64,000 bases of DNA from contig JANQON010000010.1 of assembly GCA_028289605.1 (NCBI GenBank), forward strand, positions 29,146-93,145, written 5' to 3'. Shown here piece by piece: positions 27,334 to 36,432 of this stretch. The notes under the pieces are model-generated. The model did no database searches, had not been told where the DNA came from, and was given only the letters and a program-made list of their open reading frames with translations. The stretch's first letter is position 1. Every line of letters begins with the position of its first letter. The translations under genes and the position numbers were made by a program. The DNA comes from Hyphococcus sp. GTDB taxonomy: Bacteria; Pseudomonadota; Alphaproteobacteria; Caulobacterales; Parvularculaceae.

Positions 27334-27378
27334 GGCGCAGTCGGCATATCCGCGCCGCATGCGGCTGTCGACTGCGCC
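27334..27378 (+). other. Intercistronic hairpin pufA-pufL
   Basis: GGCGCAGTCG (27334-27343) pairs perfectly with CGACTGCGCC (27369-27378), with an inner CCGC/GCGG stem. There is no U tract, so it is not a classical terminator. In Rhodobacter, hairpins here protect pufBA mRNA from 3' decay and allow more LH1 than RC; the same role is inferred. Confidence 0.75.
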
Positions 27379-27480
27379 ACCGTCTAGGACGTGACGTTGC
27401 GAAGTTTCTAACAGGGATACGACCAGGAAAACGCCAGAAACGGCGAGCAGACTGGTGAGCTTACATGAAAGGGTGCTCAC

Positions 27481-28305
27481 ATGGCGTTGCTAAGCTTTGA
27501 GAGAAAATACAGGGTGCGCGGAGGCACGTTAATCGGCGGCGACCTGTTTGATTTCTGGGTTGGCCCTTTTTATGTGGGCTTTTTTGGCGTCACGACGTTG
27601 TTCTTCGCCACGCTTGGAACAGCGCTCATATTCTACGGCGCCGCCCTTGGCGACACATGGAATCCGTGGCTCATCAGCATTGATCCGCCAGACATTAGTT
27701 ACGGGCTGGCGCTAGCGCCGTTAAAAGAAGGCGGGCTGTGGCAGATTATCACGATTTGCGCCACGGGCGCGTTCGTTTCCTGGGCGCTGCGGGAAGTGGA
27801 GATCTGCCGCAAACTCGGCATTGGCTATCACGTGCCGATCGCATTCGGCGTCGCCATTTTCGCCTATGTCACATTGGTGATTATCAGGCCGTTCTTAATG
27901 GGCGCATGGGGACACGGGTTTCCTTACGGTATCATGACTCATCTCGATTGGGTGTCGAACGTCGGATATCAGTATGGAAACTTCCACTATAATCCCGCGC
28001 ACATGGTGGCGATTACCTTTTTCTTCACGACGACGCTCGCGTTGGCGTTGCATGGCGGCGCTATTCTATCAGCGACGAACCCCGGCGGCGATGAAGAGGT
28101 CAAGACGCCCGAACATGAAAACACATTCTTCAGGGACTTCATGGGCTATTCCATCGGGACGCTCGGCATCCATCGCCTCGGTCTCTTTCTCGCATTGAAC
28201 GCCGGCTTTTGGAGCGCGGTCTGCATCGTCATCAGCGGACCGTTCTATGAAGGCTCATGGATCGAATGGTGGAACTGGTGGCGCAATATTCCGATTTGGA
28301 ATTAG
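27481..28305 (+). CDS. pufL: Photosynthetic reaction centre L subunit
   Basis: A 274-residue, five-helix core subunit. It begins [20 protein letters not shown] and carries the usual His ligands for special-pair bacteriochlorophyll and the non-haem iron in [20 protein letters not shown] and [10 protein letters not shown]. It binds the primary acceptor pheophytin and QB region. It ends with the conserved [13 protein letters not shown] tail. An AGG-containing leader follows the hairpin. pufM starts 15 bp later behind AGGAGG. Confidence 0.98.
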   Translation: MALLSFERKYRVRGGTLIGGDLFDFWVGPFYVGFFGVTTLFFATLGTALIFYGAALGDTWNPWLISIDPPDISYGLALAPLKEGGLWQIITICATGAFVSWALREVEICRKLGIGYHVPIAFGVAIFAYVTLVIIRPFLMGAWGHGFPYGIMTHLDWVSNVGYQYGNFHYNPAHMVAITFFFTTTLALALHGGAILSATNPGGDEEVKTPEHENTFFRDFMGYSIGTLGIHRLGLFLALNAGFWSAVCIVISGPFYEGSWIEWWNWWRNIPIWN

Positions 28306-28320
28306 GAGGAGCCTTCTATC

Positions 28321-29244
28321 ATGGCTGATTATCAAAACATTCTGACCCAGGTTCAGGTGCGCGGCCACTATGATCCGGGGGTTGAATTGCCGGCCGGGGA
28401 TTGGTCGCGAGACCACATCAAAAAATTCAGCCACTTTCTCGGCAGAATCGGCGATGCGCAAATCGGGCCCGTTTATCTGGGTTTTACGGGCGTTGCGTCG
28501 CTGCTTTGCGGCATTACGGCGATTGAAATCATCGGCCTTAACATGTGGGCCAGCGTCGGGTGGGATCCGCTGAAGTTTATCGGCCTGTTGCCCTGGTTGT
28601 CCCTTGATGCGCCGTTGCCGGAACACGGGCTGAGCGTTCTGCCGCCGTTAGACGAAGGCGGCTGGTGGTTGATCGCCGGCTTCTTCCTGACGGCGTCGAT
28701 CATTCTTTGGTGGATACGCAGTTATCGACGCGCCATTCAACTCAAGATGGGCACGCATGTATGTTGGGCGTTCGCGGCGGCAATTTGGCTGTATCTCGTG
28801 GTCGGCTTTATTCGTCCGATCATGATGGGCTCCTGGAGCGAAGCGGTGCCGTTCGGCATATTCTCGCATCTGGACTGGACCAATAACTTTTCGCTGATTT
28901 ACGGAAATCTGTTCTACAATCCGTTCCACATGCTCTCGATCGTGTTCCTTTACGGGTCCGTGCTGCTCTTCGCCATGCACGGTGCGACGATTCTCGCCGT
29001 CGGGCGCTACGGCGGCGAACGTGAGATCGAACAGATCGTCGATCGCGGCACGGCGTCTGAACGGGCCGCGCTGTTCTGGCGCTGGACCATGGGGTTCAAC
29101 GCCTCCATGGAATCAATTCACCGCTGGGCCTGGTGGTTTGCGATCCTCTGCCCGATTACCGGCGGCATCGGCATTCTGCTCACCGGCACCGTCGTGGACA
29201 ACTGGTTCCTCTGGGGTGCGGAAAACGGCTTTGCCCGGTTCTAA
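28321..29244 (+). CDS. pufM: Photosynthetic reaction centre M subunit
   Basis: The 307-residue partner of PufL, with five membrane helices and conserved His residues in [20 protein letters not shown] and [10 protein letters not shown]. The E-rich loop [20 protein letters not shown] and [20 protein letters not shown] are typical. The chain ends at GFARF. No pufC (RC tetrahaem cytochrome) or pufX follows; a strong terminator comes within 35 bp. Electrons must therefore reach the special pair from a mobile or tethered cytochrome. Confidence 0.98.
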   Translation: MADYQNILTQVQVRGHYDPGVELPAGDWSRDHIKKFSHFLGRIGDAQIGPVYLGFTGVASLLCGITAIEIIGLNMWASVGWDPLKFIGLLPWLSLDAPLPEHGLSVLPPLDEGGWWLIAGFFLTASIILWWIRSYRRAIQLKMGTHVCWAFAAAIWLYLVVGFIRPIMMGSWSEAVPFGIFSHLDWTNNFSLIYGNLFYNPFHMLSIVFLYGSVLLFAMHGATILAVGRYGGEREIEQIVDRGTASERAALFWRWTMGFNASMESIHRWAWWFAILCPITGGIGILLTGTVVDNWFLWGAENGFARF

Positions 29245-29276
29245 ACCGCCGCCAATTGCTTCCACCCAACCTATGG

Positions 29277-29310
29277 CCGTGCCGGTTCGATGCACCGGCG
29301 CGGTTTTTTT
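29277..29310 (+). terminator. Rho-independent terminator of the puf operon
   Basis: CCGTGCCGGT pairs with ACCGGCGCGG (one G-U), loop TCGATGC, then seven T. It closes the crtE-to-pufM superoperon. Confidence 0.93.
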
Positions 29311-29356
29311 AAACACTGCGATGACGGTGGCATGACTGAGCGCGTAGGGTAGCTAA

Positions 29357-30373
29357 ATGTCCTTACAGCAAACAAAAATGCAACGGCCAAAACGGGTTAT
29401 GTTGATCGGCGCCACGGGAACGATTGGACAGGCGGCCGCACGCGCGCTTGTCGCCCGCGGTCATGACGTCGTTTGCTTTATCCGGCCGCGCTCTGGCGTG
29501 GGCGGCGGGCAAAAACCTGACGAAGCGGCGACGCGACTTGACGGCGCCGCCATACGCGTCGGCGATGTTCTCGATCCCGTCTCTCTTCAGCGCGACGGTT
29601 TTTGCGGCGAACGGTTCGACGCGCTTGTTTCCTGCCTCGCCTCGCGCACGGGCGCGCCTAAGGACGCCTGGGCGATCGACTATCAGGCTCATTCGGATGC
29701 GCTTGCCGTTGCTAGGCAAGCAGGTGTTGCACATATGGTTCTGCTTTCCGCGATGTGCGTGCAGAAACCGAAGCTTGCCTTTCAGAGAGCGAAACTCGCG
29801 TTTGAGAAAGAGCTGATCGAATCGGGCCTAGACTATTCGATTGTCAGGCCGACGGCCTTTTTCAAATCGCTCTCCGGCCAGGTGGAGCGGGTCAAAGCCG
29901 GCAAACCCTATTTGATGTTTGGAAATGGCGAGCTGACCGCGTGCAAACCGATCAGCGACAACGATCTGGGCGCCTACATCGCCGACTGCGTCAACGATGA
30001 ACGACGTCGCAATTGCATACTGCCGATCGGCGGACCGGGCAAAGCAATCACGCCGAAAGAGCAGGGCGACGCATTGTTTTCGCTTTTGGGCCGGAAACCG
30101 CGATATTCCCGCGCGCCCGTCGCATTCTTAGATGTCGCTATTGGATGTTTGAGCGGGCTTAGCCGTTTTTTCCCATCCCTTGAAGTCAAAGCCGAACTCG
30201 CGCGCATCGGGCGGTACTATGCAACCGAATCGATGCTTGTGTATGACGTCGCTGCGGCGCGGTACGACGCAGAGAAAACGCCGTCGACAGGAACCGAGAC
30301 GCTTTTTGATTTCTATGCACGCTTAATTGATGGGGAAGCGTCGGTCGACAGAGGAGACCACGCCGTTTTGTAA
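29357..30373 (+). CDS. bciA: Divinyl (proto)chlorophyllide 8-vinyl reductase, BciA type
   Basis: A 338-residue atypical short-chain dehydrogenase that reduces the C8 vinyl group with NADPH. KRVMLIGATGTIGQAAARAL is the nucleotide-binding turn; HMVLLSAMCVQKPKLAFQRA followed by KLAFEKELIESGLDYSIVRP is highly conserved in BciA and plant DVR. It lies downstream of the puf terminator, so it needs its own promoter within 29311-29356 or read-through. Its placement beside puf is less common than the core PGC blocks. It is convergent with a DUF3833-like gene. Confidence 0.92.
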   Translation: MSLQQTKMQRPKRVMLIGATGTIGQAAARALVARGHDVVCFIRPRSGVGGGQKPDEAATRLDGAAIRVGDVLDPVSLQRDGFCGERFDALVSCLASRTGAPKDAWAIDYQAHSDALAVARQAGVAHMVLLSAMCVQKPKLAFQRAKLAFEKELIESGLDYSIVRPTAFFKSLSGQVERVKAGKPYLMFGNGELTACKPISDNDLGAYIADCVNDERRRNCILPIGGPGKAITPKEQGDALFSLLGRKPRYSRAPVAFLDVAIGCLSGLSRFFPSLEVKAELARIGRYYATESMLVYDVAAARYDAEKTPSTGTETLFDFYARLIDGEASVDRGDHAVL

Positions 30374-30414
30374 CATCAGGCGACCTTGCGGTTGCGAGAC
30401 CTGTAAGATTCGAT

Positions 30415-30975
30415 TCACGACGGTTTCGCCGAAACCGTCACCGTCATCACGGGCAGACCCAACAATTTGGCGCGGCCCGTATTGCTGACGGCGCCGTTGG
30501 GTCCGGCGTGAAACGCATCAGAGTATTGAAACGTCAGCCCATTCAGGCGGAGATGATAGTCGATCACGAATAATCCGTCTTCAACACGGCCAGGACGCAG
30601 TTGTTCAATGTCGTCCGCTTCCATTGCAACGCCATCGGCCGTGTCCCAAAGGCTCCATTCGCGGTTTTCTTGATCGCCGTTGTCAAAGGTCAGCGACTCT
30701 CGGAATATCAAAACGCCGCGTTCAACCGCGCCCTCTGACTCGATGACGACATCGCGTTTCAACAGTCCGAAAAAACCACGCACCGAACCGTTCCAACTCT
30801 TGCGCCCGCCGAGACAGGTGATTGCAAGACGCATCGCGTCTGAAGCCGGTCTTTCATTTTCCTTTGTTTGCGGTTGCGCCGGGTCGACCGACGGCGATGC
30901 ACGCTCACCGTGAGGGTCAGTCGCCTTGCCGTCAAAAGAGAACAACTCATCTTCGCGATCAGCGGATACTGCCAT
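30415..30975 (-). CDS. DUF3833-like protein in the photosynthesis cluster
   Basis: A 186-residue protein with GGAGG five bases before its ATG. The second half (SVRGFFGLLKRDVVIESEGA, LTFDNGDQENREWSLWDTAD, YHLRLNGLTFQYSDAFHAGP) has the pattern of DUF3833, a lipocalin-like beta family. Unlike typical DUF3833 proteins it has no signal peptide or lipobox but a polar 50-residue N-terminus (KATDPHGERASPSVDPAQPQ). It lies 113 bp after hemA on the same strand and could be the last gene of the bchF-hemA operon. Role unknown. Confidence 0.65.
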   Translation of the reverse strand: MAVSADREDELFSFDGKATDPHGERASPSVDPAQPQTKENERPASDAMRLAITCLGGRKSWNGSVRGFFGLLKRDVVIESEGAVERGVLIFRESLTFDNGDQENREWSLWDTADGVAMEADDIEQLRPGRVEDGLFVIDYHLRLNGLTFQYSDAFHAGPNGAVSNTGRAKLLGLPVMTVTVSAKPS

Positions 30976-31088
30976 CAATGCCTCCGCATGTTGTATCTAT
31001 CTAGATACGAATCCCTAAACGCCGCGGATGACTTCGGGGCGCGAAAAACACTACGCTTGGCGTCGGTTTTTCAGTGTTTGGATATCAA

Positions 31089-32303
31089 TTACGCCACCTG
31101 CCGCGCCAATGCGCATTCCGACCAGATTTCTGAAAGCGCCGCGACCAGGCGCTCGATATCAAGATCGGAATGAACCGGCGACGGCGTGATGCGCAATCGT
31201 TCGGTTCCCTTCGGCACGGTTGGATAGTTGATGGGCTGCACGTAGATGCCGTGGTTCGCCATCAACCAGTCGGAGATCCATTTGCACTTGATCGGGTCTT
31301 TCACCATTACCGGTACAATGTGGCTCGGGTTATCGAGGGTTGGTATGCCGATGGCGTTCAGTTTTTGGCGCACCTTGGCGACGCGGTCGCGTTGGGCGAG
31401 ACGTTCAACGTCGCTCGATTTGAGGTGCTGGATCGACGCCAACGCGCCGGCGGCGACGGCCGGCGGCAACGCAGTCGTGAAAATAAAGCCGCTCGCAAAA
31501 CTGCGTATAAAGTCGCAAAGCGACGTAGAGGCTGCAATGTACCCGCCGAGAACGCCGAACGCTTTGCCGAGCGTGCCCTCTATAACGGTCAGGCGGTCCA
31601 TCAGTCCCTCGCGTTCCGCGATGCCGCCGCCGCGGGGACCATAAAGGCCGACCGCGTGGACTTCGTCGAGATAGGTCATCGCGTTGTACTTTTCCGCGAC
31701 GTCGCAGAACTCAGCAATCGGTGCAATGTCGCCGTCCATGGAATAGACGGATTCAAATGCGATCAATTTCGGCGCGTCCGGATCGTCCTGCCGGATGAGG
31801 CGCTCCAGATCCTCCGGATCATTGTGCCTGAAGATCCGCTTTTGCGCTTTGGAATGGCGAATGCCCTCGATCATCGAAGCATGATTGAGACTATCGGAGT
31901 AAACGATGCAGCCCGGAATGCGCGAGGCGAGCGTACCAAGCGCCGCCCAGTTGGACACATATCCTGATGTGAATATGAGCGCCGATTCTTTGCCGTGGAG
32001 GTCGGCAAGCTCGCGCTCCAAAAGAACGTGATAATGATTGGTGCCGGAAATGTTACGCGTGCCGCCCGCGCCCGCGCCGCATTTTTCGATGGCGTCATGC
32101 ATCGCGTTCGTAACTTTGGCGTGCTGGCCCATGCCGAGATAATCGTTTGAGCACCAGACCGTGACGTGATCCGGACCGATCTCGCCATGATTAGCGGCGT
32201 TCGGAAAAGCGCCGGCTTTGCGTTCAATGTCAGCGAATACACGGTAGTTGCCTTCCTCGCGCAACTGATCGAGCTCATTGTTGAAAAAGGATTCGTAGTT
32301 CAT
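31089..32303 (-). CDS. hemA: 5-Aminolevulinate synthase
   Basis: The PLP enzyme condensing glycine with succinyl-CoA, the first tetrapyrrole step in Alphaproteobacteria. The ATG at 32303 is preceded by GGAGG and overlaps the puhE stop as ATGA, so it is preferred to the in-frame ATG at 32315. [55 protein letters not shown] and the PLP-lysine motif [14 protein letters not shown] are present. The length (404 aa) is normal. Its place at the end of the bch-puh operon ties precursor supply to pigment synthesis. Confidence 0.97.
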   Translation of the reverse strand: MNYESFFNNELDQLREEGNYRVFADIERKAGAFPNAANHGEIGPDHVTVWCSNDYLGMGQHAKVTNAMHDAIEKCGAGAGGTRNISGTNHYHVLLERELADLHGKESALIFTSGYVSNWAALGTLASRIPGCIVYSDSLNHASMIEGIRHSKAQKRIFRHNDPEDLERLIRQDDPDAPKLIAFESVYSMDGDIAPIAEFCDVAEKYNAMTYLDEVHAVGLYGPRGGGIAEREGLMDRLTVIEGTLGKAFGVLGGYIAASTSLCDFIRSFASGFIFTTALPPAVAAGALASIQHLKSSDVERLAQRDRVAKVRQKLNAIGIPTLDNPSHIVPVMVKDPIKCKWISDWLMANHGIYVQPINYPTVPKGTERLRITPSPVHSDLDIERLVAALSEIWSECALARQVA

Positions 32304-33103
32304 CTTCGCCTCCATTTAGATGAAGTCATTTTTGTCGTTGTTGATTGAGAAGGGCGCACCGCCCATTTCCAGAGCGCCGCATCGGGCAAAGGCAGAATGA
32401 GCGCCCAGTGTTCGAGAACGGCGAGAGCCGCAAGCGTCGCAATCATGATCAAGCCCGCAGACGGAAAGGTGTCGAGGGGCGTTACCGCAGCATGATACAG
32501 AATGACGGCCGCAACAGATGTAACCATCGTGATGGCGATCGGCACAAAGGTCGAGATCGAGCGTTTCTGGAAGTAGCTTTTCAGGTAGCCGAGATGGGCG
32601 GGTAAGAAGTGATCTGCGATATTCGGCGCGCCAAAAAAGACAATCAACTTAGCGCTGATCCGCATACCCCACAACAGAAAGAACGTCCACGCAGCGATCT
32701 GGTTTACAGCGCCCCAACTCATTATCAAAATCAGACATCCGTGAACGGCGATGACCAATTCATGGTGGATTACGGTCTTCGTCGACGCGACAAATCGCGG
32801 CCACGTCGCCAGACCCGGAGGACAGGGCGCCTTACGCGGGCCGCTGATGTAGCCGAGCAGGAACATCACTTCATGCCAGGCCCACAGCGCCACGCCCGCG
32901 GCGAAGCCGGCATAGGCTGCCGCCGTCGTTGTGTCTGACCGCAACGAGAGCATTACAATCGTTGCGCCGGCCAGCAGCGTCGTTGCGCCGAGGGCAGTCC
33001 ACTTAAAGGTGTGTTTAGGCAGGCCGATCAGCCACAGAATTGCGCCAGTGCTGAACCACCAGAGCAAAGCTGCAAACAAAATGGGCTGAAGAATGTCGGC
33101 CAT
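32300..33103 (-). CDS. puhE: PuhE, photosynthetic complex assembly protein
   Basis: A 267-residue integral membrane protein (DUF3623) with about seven helices; conserved stretches include [32 protein letters not shown] and [14 protein letters not shown]. PuhE moderates bacteriochlorophyll use and RC assembly in Rhodobacter. It starts at the ATG at 33103, a few bases after acsF, and overlaps hemA by ATGA. Confidence 0.92.
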   Translation of the reverse strand: MADILQPILFAALLWWFSTGAILWLIGLPKHTFKWTALGATTLLAGATIVMLSLRSDTTTAAAYAGFAAGVALWAWHEVMFLLGYISGPRKAPCPPGLATWPRFVASTKTVIHHELVIAVHGCLILIMSWGAVNQIAAWTFFLLWGMRISAKLIVFFGAPNIADHFLPAHLGYLKSYFQKRSISTFVPIAITMVTSVAAVILYHAAVTPLDTFPSAGLIMIATLAALAVLEHWALILPLPDAALWKWAVRPSQSTTTKMTSSKWRRR

Positions 33104-33109
33104 CAAAAG

Positions 33110-34183
33110 TTACCAAACCGGCTCTAATCGCGTGCGTTCCGGAAGCGTGTTGCGTTTCGGCTTCATGAAAAACAGCCGTGCGAATGCGGCCCCGGCGGCA
33201 AGTCCGAGCCCTGCGCGCTTCAACAAGGCGAGCGGGCCTTTGTCTTTAATTGCTTCCATCTTGTCAGCGGCGGCTCGAAGACTTTCAAGCGCTTGATAGA
33301 ATTGCGGATTATCGAGGTCGAGTTCGACCGGAAAGACCTGGCGTGAAATCTGCGTTGTCAGGCGAAAGACGTCTTTGTCATATTCGGTGGGATCAAGACC
33401 CAGCGCCTTGTGGAAGGCGGGTCGACGGTGGTCGCGCACATACATCGTCGCAAATACGGCAAGCAGAAAGAACCGTATCCAGAGTTTATTAGCGCCGGAC
33501 AGCAGTTTCGGGTCTGCGCGCATGAGCAACGCAAAGGCTTCGCCATGGCGGAACTCGTCGTTGCACCACTCTTTGAACCACTTGAATATCGGATGAAAGC
33601 GCAGCTCCGGATGGCGCTCCAGCTGGCGATAAATCGTGATATAGCGCGCATATCCGATCTTCTCGGAAAGATAGACACTGTAAAAGATAAACTTCGGTTT
33701 GAAGAAGTGGTACTTCTTTGTCTTGGTCAGGAAGCCCAGATCGATGCCGATCCCGAAGTCTTTCAAGACGTGATTGATAAAGCCGGCATGGCGCGCTTCA
33801 TCGCGGCTCATATACTTGAAGAGCGCTTTGATGTCGGGATTCTTCACCTGTTTGACGATTTCAGCGTAAAGCACGCAGCCGGAAAATTCCGCTGTCAAGG
33901 AGCTGACAAGAAAGTCCACAAACTCGTGGCGGAGATCGGGCGGCAACGTATGGAGAATGTTGTCGAACTCGTCCGTACGCTTGAAATGGCCCTTGTTGTT
34001 GTCTTCCTCGAGTTCGGCGATCAGCGCGTCCCATTCTTTGCGGACCGGCGTCACGTCGATTTTGTCCATGGCGTCGAAATCGGTCGTGTAAAACCGCGGG
34101 CTCAAAATGGTTTCCGTCGTAGCGGCTTGGTTGGTGTCGAATTCCTGAGACGCGGCGAGTTCTTCTAAGGATTCAGGCATCAT
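33110..34183 (-). CDS. acsF: Mg-protoporphyrin IX monomethyl ester oxidative cyclase
   Basis: The aerobic cyclase that forms ring E. It is a di-iron, ferritin-like enzyme: the ligand motifs are [18 protein letters not shown] and [15 protein letters not shown]. The 357 residues begin [20 protein letters not shown]. The first ATG overlaps the upstream stop as ATGA and has AGGAG before it. No anaerobic BchE is in the window, so bacteriochlorophyll synthesis depends on O2 unless bchE lies elsewhere. Some AcsF enzymes need a BciE/Ycf54-type partner; none is seen here. Confidence 0.97.
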   Translation of the reverse strand: MMPESLEELAASQEFDTNQAATTETILSPRFYTTDFDAMDKIDVTPVRKEWDALIAELEEDNNKGHFKRTDEFDNILHTLPPDLRHEFVDFLVSSLTAEFSGCVLYAEIVKQVKNPDIKALFKYMSRDEARHAGFINHVLKDFGIGIDLGFLTKTKKYHFFKPKFIFYSVYLSEKIGYARYITIYRQLERHPELRFHPIFKWFKEWCNDEFRHGEAFALLMRADPKLLSGANKLWIRFFLLAVFATMYVRDHRRPAFHKALGLDPTEYDKDVFRLTTQISRQVFPVELDLDNPQFYQALESLRAAADKMEAIKDKGPLALLKRAGLGLAAGAAFARLFFMKPKRNTLPERTRLEPVW

Positions 34184-34482
34184 AGTCTCCTGGGCGAGAA
34201 GCTCACTTCATAGAGCTCGGTTAGTTCAAACTGTGATTTGAGGCGGAGCCAGAGCTTTTCCAAAAAGTTGGCGCGCGTCACGGTTGCATTTCGGCGGATC
34301 GATACGCTCTCGCCGAACGACACCGTTACTGACCGTCCATGCACGACAATCCGATCGCCAAGCGTCGGCTGGACGCCGCCGTCAAGTTCGACATGAGCTT
34401 CCAGCGTTTCGGTCGTGTGTTTGACGGTGATGGTGCAGGGCACAGTGAAGTGCCGCATCAATGATGTTTTTGCAGGGCTCAT
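34180..34482 (-). CDS. Conserved 100-aa protein between puhC and acsF
   Basis: A 100-residue soluble protein without signal or membrane helix, linked by four-base overlaps to puhC upstream and acsF downstream. Contains [20 protein letters not shown] (beta-rich) and [20 protein letters not shown]. Small uncharacterised genes occupy the same place in other acsF-containing clusters; from memory the position is conserved, but I know no function. The tight coupling suggests a role in cyclase or RC-H assembly. Confidence 0.8.
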   Translation of the reverse strand: MSPAKTSLMRHFTVPCTITVKHTTETLEAHVELDGGVQPTLGDRIVVHGRSVTVSFGESVSIRRNATVTRANFLEKLWLRLKSQFELTELYEVSFSPRRL

Positions 34483-34931
34483 GCGTCGCTTCCTTTTTTA
34501 TCGAGGAGTTGTGCAAAGTCGCCGGCGTTGGCGTCGCCGAAGGCTTCGAGACTGACGGTGCGGCCGGTCAGCGTGTCGGTCAGGAGCAAACGACCTTCTT
34601 CAGTGCGCGCCAATTCGAACGGCGCCTCGGGGCCGGCGCCGCTGACTTTGCGCGTATGAGCGACGGCGCGCATGGCCGTGCGAACGAAACCGCCTTCCCC
34701 GGGGCCAAAAATGTGAACCGCCTCGTTGCTTTCGGGATCGTAGACGCCGACGCCGCCGTCCGCCTCATCTCTGAACACGACCGTCACCTTGTCGACGACG
34801 CGCAACTCCGGCGCGCGCTGCACGCCGATATCGGTAACGCGAGCAAACCCAACGCCGACGAGCGACGCGACGACTAGCGCGCCTGCGCCGACGAGAAGGG
34901 CGCGCGGGACGGGTTCGGGTTGATGGGACAT
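34479..34931 (-). CDS. puhC: PuhC, RC-LH1 assembly protein
   Basis: A 150-residue protein with a single N-terminal membrane helix (LLVGAGALVVASLVGVGFA) and a periplasmic beta-rich domain (VTVVFRDEADGGVGVYDPES, VHIFGPGEGGFVRTAMRAVA). PuhC is required for efficient RC-LH1 core assembly. Position after puhB and length fit. The stop overlaps the next gene by four bases. Confidence 0.9.
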   Translation of the reverse strand: MSHQPEPVPRALLVGAGALVVASLVGVGFARVTDIGVQRAPELRVVDKVTVVFRDEADGGVGVYDPESNEAVHIFGPGEGGFVRTAMRAVAHTRKVSGAGPEAPFELARTEEGRLLLTDTLTGRTVSLEAFGDANAGDFAQLLDKKGSDA

Positions 34932-34947
34932 TGCGGGCGCGCCTCCT

Positions 34948-35628
34948 TCAAGCCGGCGCTACGGCGTCGGCGCCGATTGCGGGGGGCCTCGTCGATATCT
35001 CGTCGCTTAGGGTCACAGATACCGCCGCCGGAGCGTGCGCCTTCATCGTCTGACAGAGTATGTCGGCAACGCGGTCCGCGTTTGGGACAGTCCGCAGCAT
35101 CGGTTGCGGCGCTGAATAGCGCCACGGCCGCGCATGGGGCCAAAGATGCAAGTAGCCGATGCGTTTTTCATCCGTCGTCGCGAGCGCAATGGAGCCGACG
35201 CTTCGACCGTGGCGTCTTAACGCCGCCGCTTCAATTGATCGGAACGGGATGTTCACATACTTCCGGATCGCCGCCCCGTACCGCAATACAACGCGCTTGT
35301 CGGTGACGGTGTAAATCGTTGCGCGCGCCATGACGAAGCCGAGCCCCAACAGCAAGGCGCCGCTGATGAGAACGCCGATCAGCGATGTTGTCACGACGCT
35401 CGCCATTTCCGCTGCGCCGCCGCCTTGCGATGCGATAAAGGCAAGCCGCCACAATGTGAAAACCGCAAAATAGAGCGCGACAAAACGAATATGCAGGGCG
35501 TGAACGGCGAGGCCGAGGGCGCTCGGACCGCCCTGCCAGATGATCTGCTCACCTTCCGGCAATCTCTCCGGCAAGCCCGGAACCGGTTCCGGGTTGCGCT
35601 CTTCTTCGTCGTGAAACAGCGCCTTCAC
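34948..35628 (-). CDS. puhB: PuhB, reaction centre assembly protein
   Basis: A 226-residue membrane protein with PH-like domains. Near the N-terminus PEGEQIIWQGGPSALGLAVH is a conserved PuhB segment; membrane helices follow (about 55-120) and then VTDKRVVLRYGAAIRKYVNI. PuhB dimerises and promotes RC assembly. The ATG overlaps the puhA stop (ATGA). The C-terminal 30 residues are variable. Confidence 0.92.
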   Translation of the reverse strand: MKALFHDEEERNPEPVPGLPERLPEGEQIIWQGGPSALGLAVHALHIRFVALYFAVFTLWRLAFIASQGGGAAEMASVVTTSLIGVLISGALLLGLGFVMARATIYTVTDKRVVLRYGAAIRKYVNIPFRSIEAAALRRHGRSVGSIALATTDEKRIGYLHLWPHARPWRYSAPQPMLRTVPNADRVADILCQTMKAHAPAAVSVTLSDEISTRPPAIGADAVAPA

Positions 35629-36407
35629 GCCAGACTCTCCGTTCGCGCCGGGCTCGCGTAGAGTTTACCGCCGCCGTAATAGCCGGCGATTTTGTCTTCC
35701 TCGAGCCGCGTTACGCTGGTTGGCGATTTTGACTTCGGCACGCCCGCGAAATGGTGTGCAAAGATCGCGTCGACATCGACGCGGTTGCGGCCCTTGCTGA
35801 TGTTGGCAAACGGAATCGGCAGTAATACATGGTCCGCCATTCCGTCCTTGCCGATATTCACTTCAAGATACCGAATGATGGCCTCGGAACGGTCAACCCA
35901 GACATCAACCACTTCGCCCGCCGGCTTACCGTCGCCGCCGTAAACCGTCATGCCGACCGGATTCGGGCTGCCCTCCGCGACATAGATGTGGCCGTCAACA
36001 CGGAGCGGCGCAATGCGTTGGCGCCCGTCGTCAGTAAGGTCTTCGATGTCTTCGCGCTCCGCATAGGACGCAGGGCCTACGGCGTCGCGCATCGGATCGC
36101 CCGTCGGCTGAAACGGCGCGCCCGGCCAGACGGCCGTGCGGGCGAGTGCGAGGTCGCGTTGGTCGCGTCGGCCATGGGGAACCGAGACGGTTCCTCGCTT
36201 GTGAGGAAGCGTGAAGGTCTTTTTCGGCGCGTACCAAATGACGCCGTCATCCTCCAACTCGCCGTCGGTATCCCGTTCGAGCGGATAGCCCTCGCGCCGG
36301 TCCTCTCGCCGAAGGTAAAAGATCAGTCCAAAGAAAAATAGAGTGAACAACCACAAGGAGATATCGACAAGATCGATCCCTGTTACAAATTCGCCGCCAA
36401 AATTCAT
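35625..36407 (-). CDS. puhA: Photosynthetic reaction centre H subunit
   Basis: A 260-residue subunit with one N-terminal membrane helix (DISLWLFTLFFFGLIFYLRR) and a cytoplasmic beta-barrel domain that caps L/M and guides protons to QB. REDRREGYPLERD, GVIWYAPKKTFTLPHKRGTV and LLPIPFANISKGRNRVDVDA are typical. An AGGAG-type site precedes the ATG. Gene order puhA-puhB-puhC after lhaA is the usual one. Confidence 0.97.
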   Translation of the reverse strand: MNFGGEFVTGIDLVDISLWLFTLFFFGLIFYLRREDRREGYPLERDTDGELEDDGVIWYAPKKTFTLPHKRGTVSVPHGRRDQRDLALARTAVWPGAPFQPTGDPMRDAVGPASYAEREDIEDLTDDGRQRIAPLRVDGHIYVAEGSPNPVGMTVYGGDGKPAGEVVDVWVDRSEAIIRYLEVNIGKDGMADHVLLPIPFANISKGRNRVDVDAIFAHHFAGVPKSKSPTSVTRLEEDKIAGYYGGGKLYASPARTESLA

Positions 36408-36432
36408 TTTTCTTCTCCTTTGGCTTTATGGG

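Noticed and set aside
30993..31008. Palindrome-like GTATCT-ATCT-AGATAC between hemA and the DUF3833-like gene
   Set aside because: Only the central 10 bases are truly palindromic; too short to call an operator without another occurrence.
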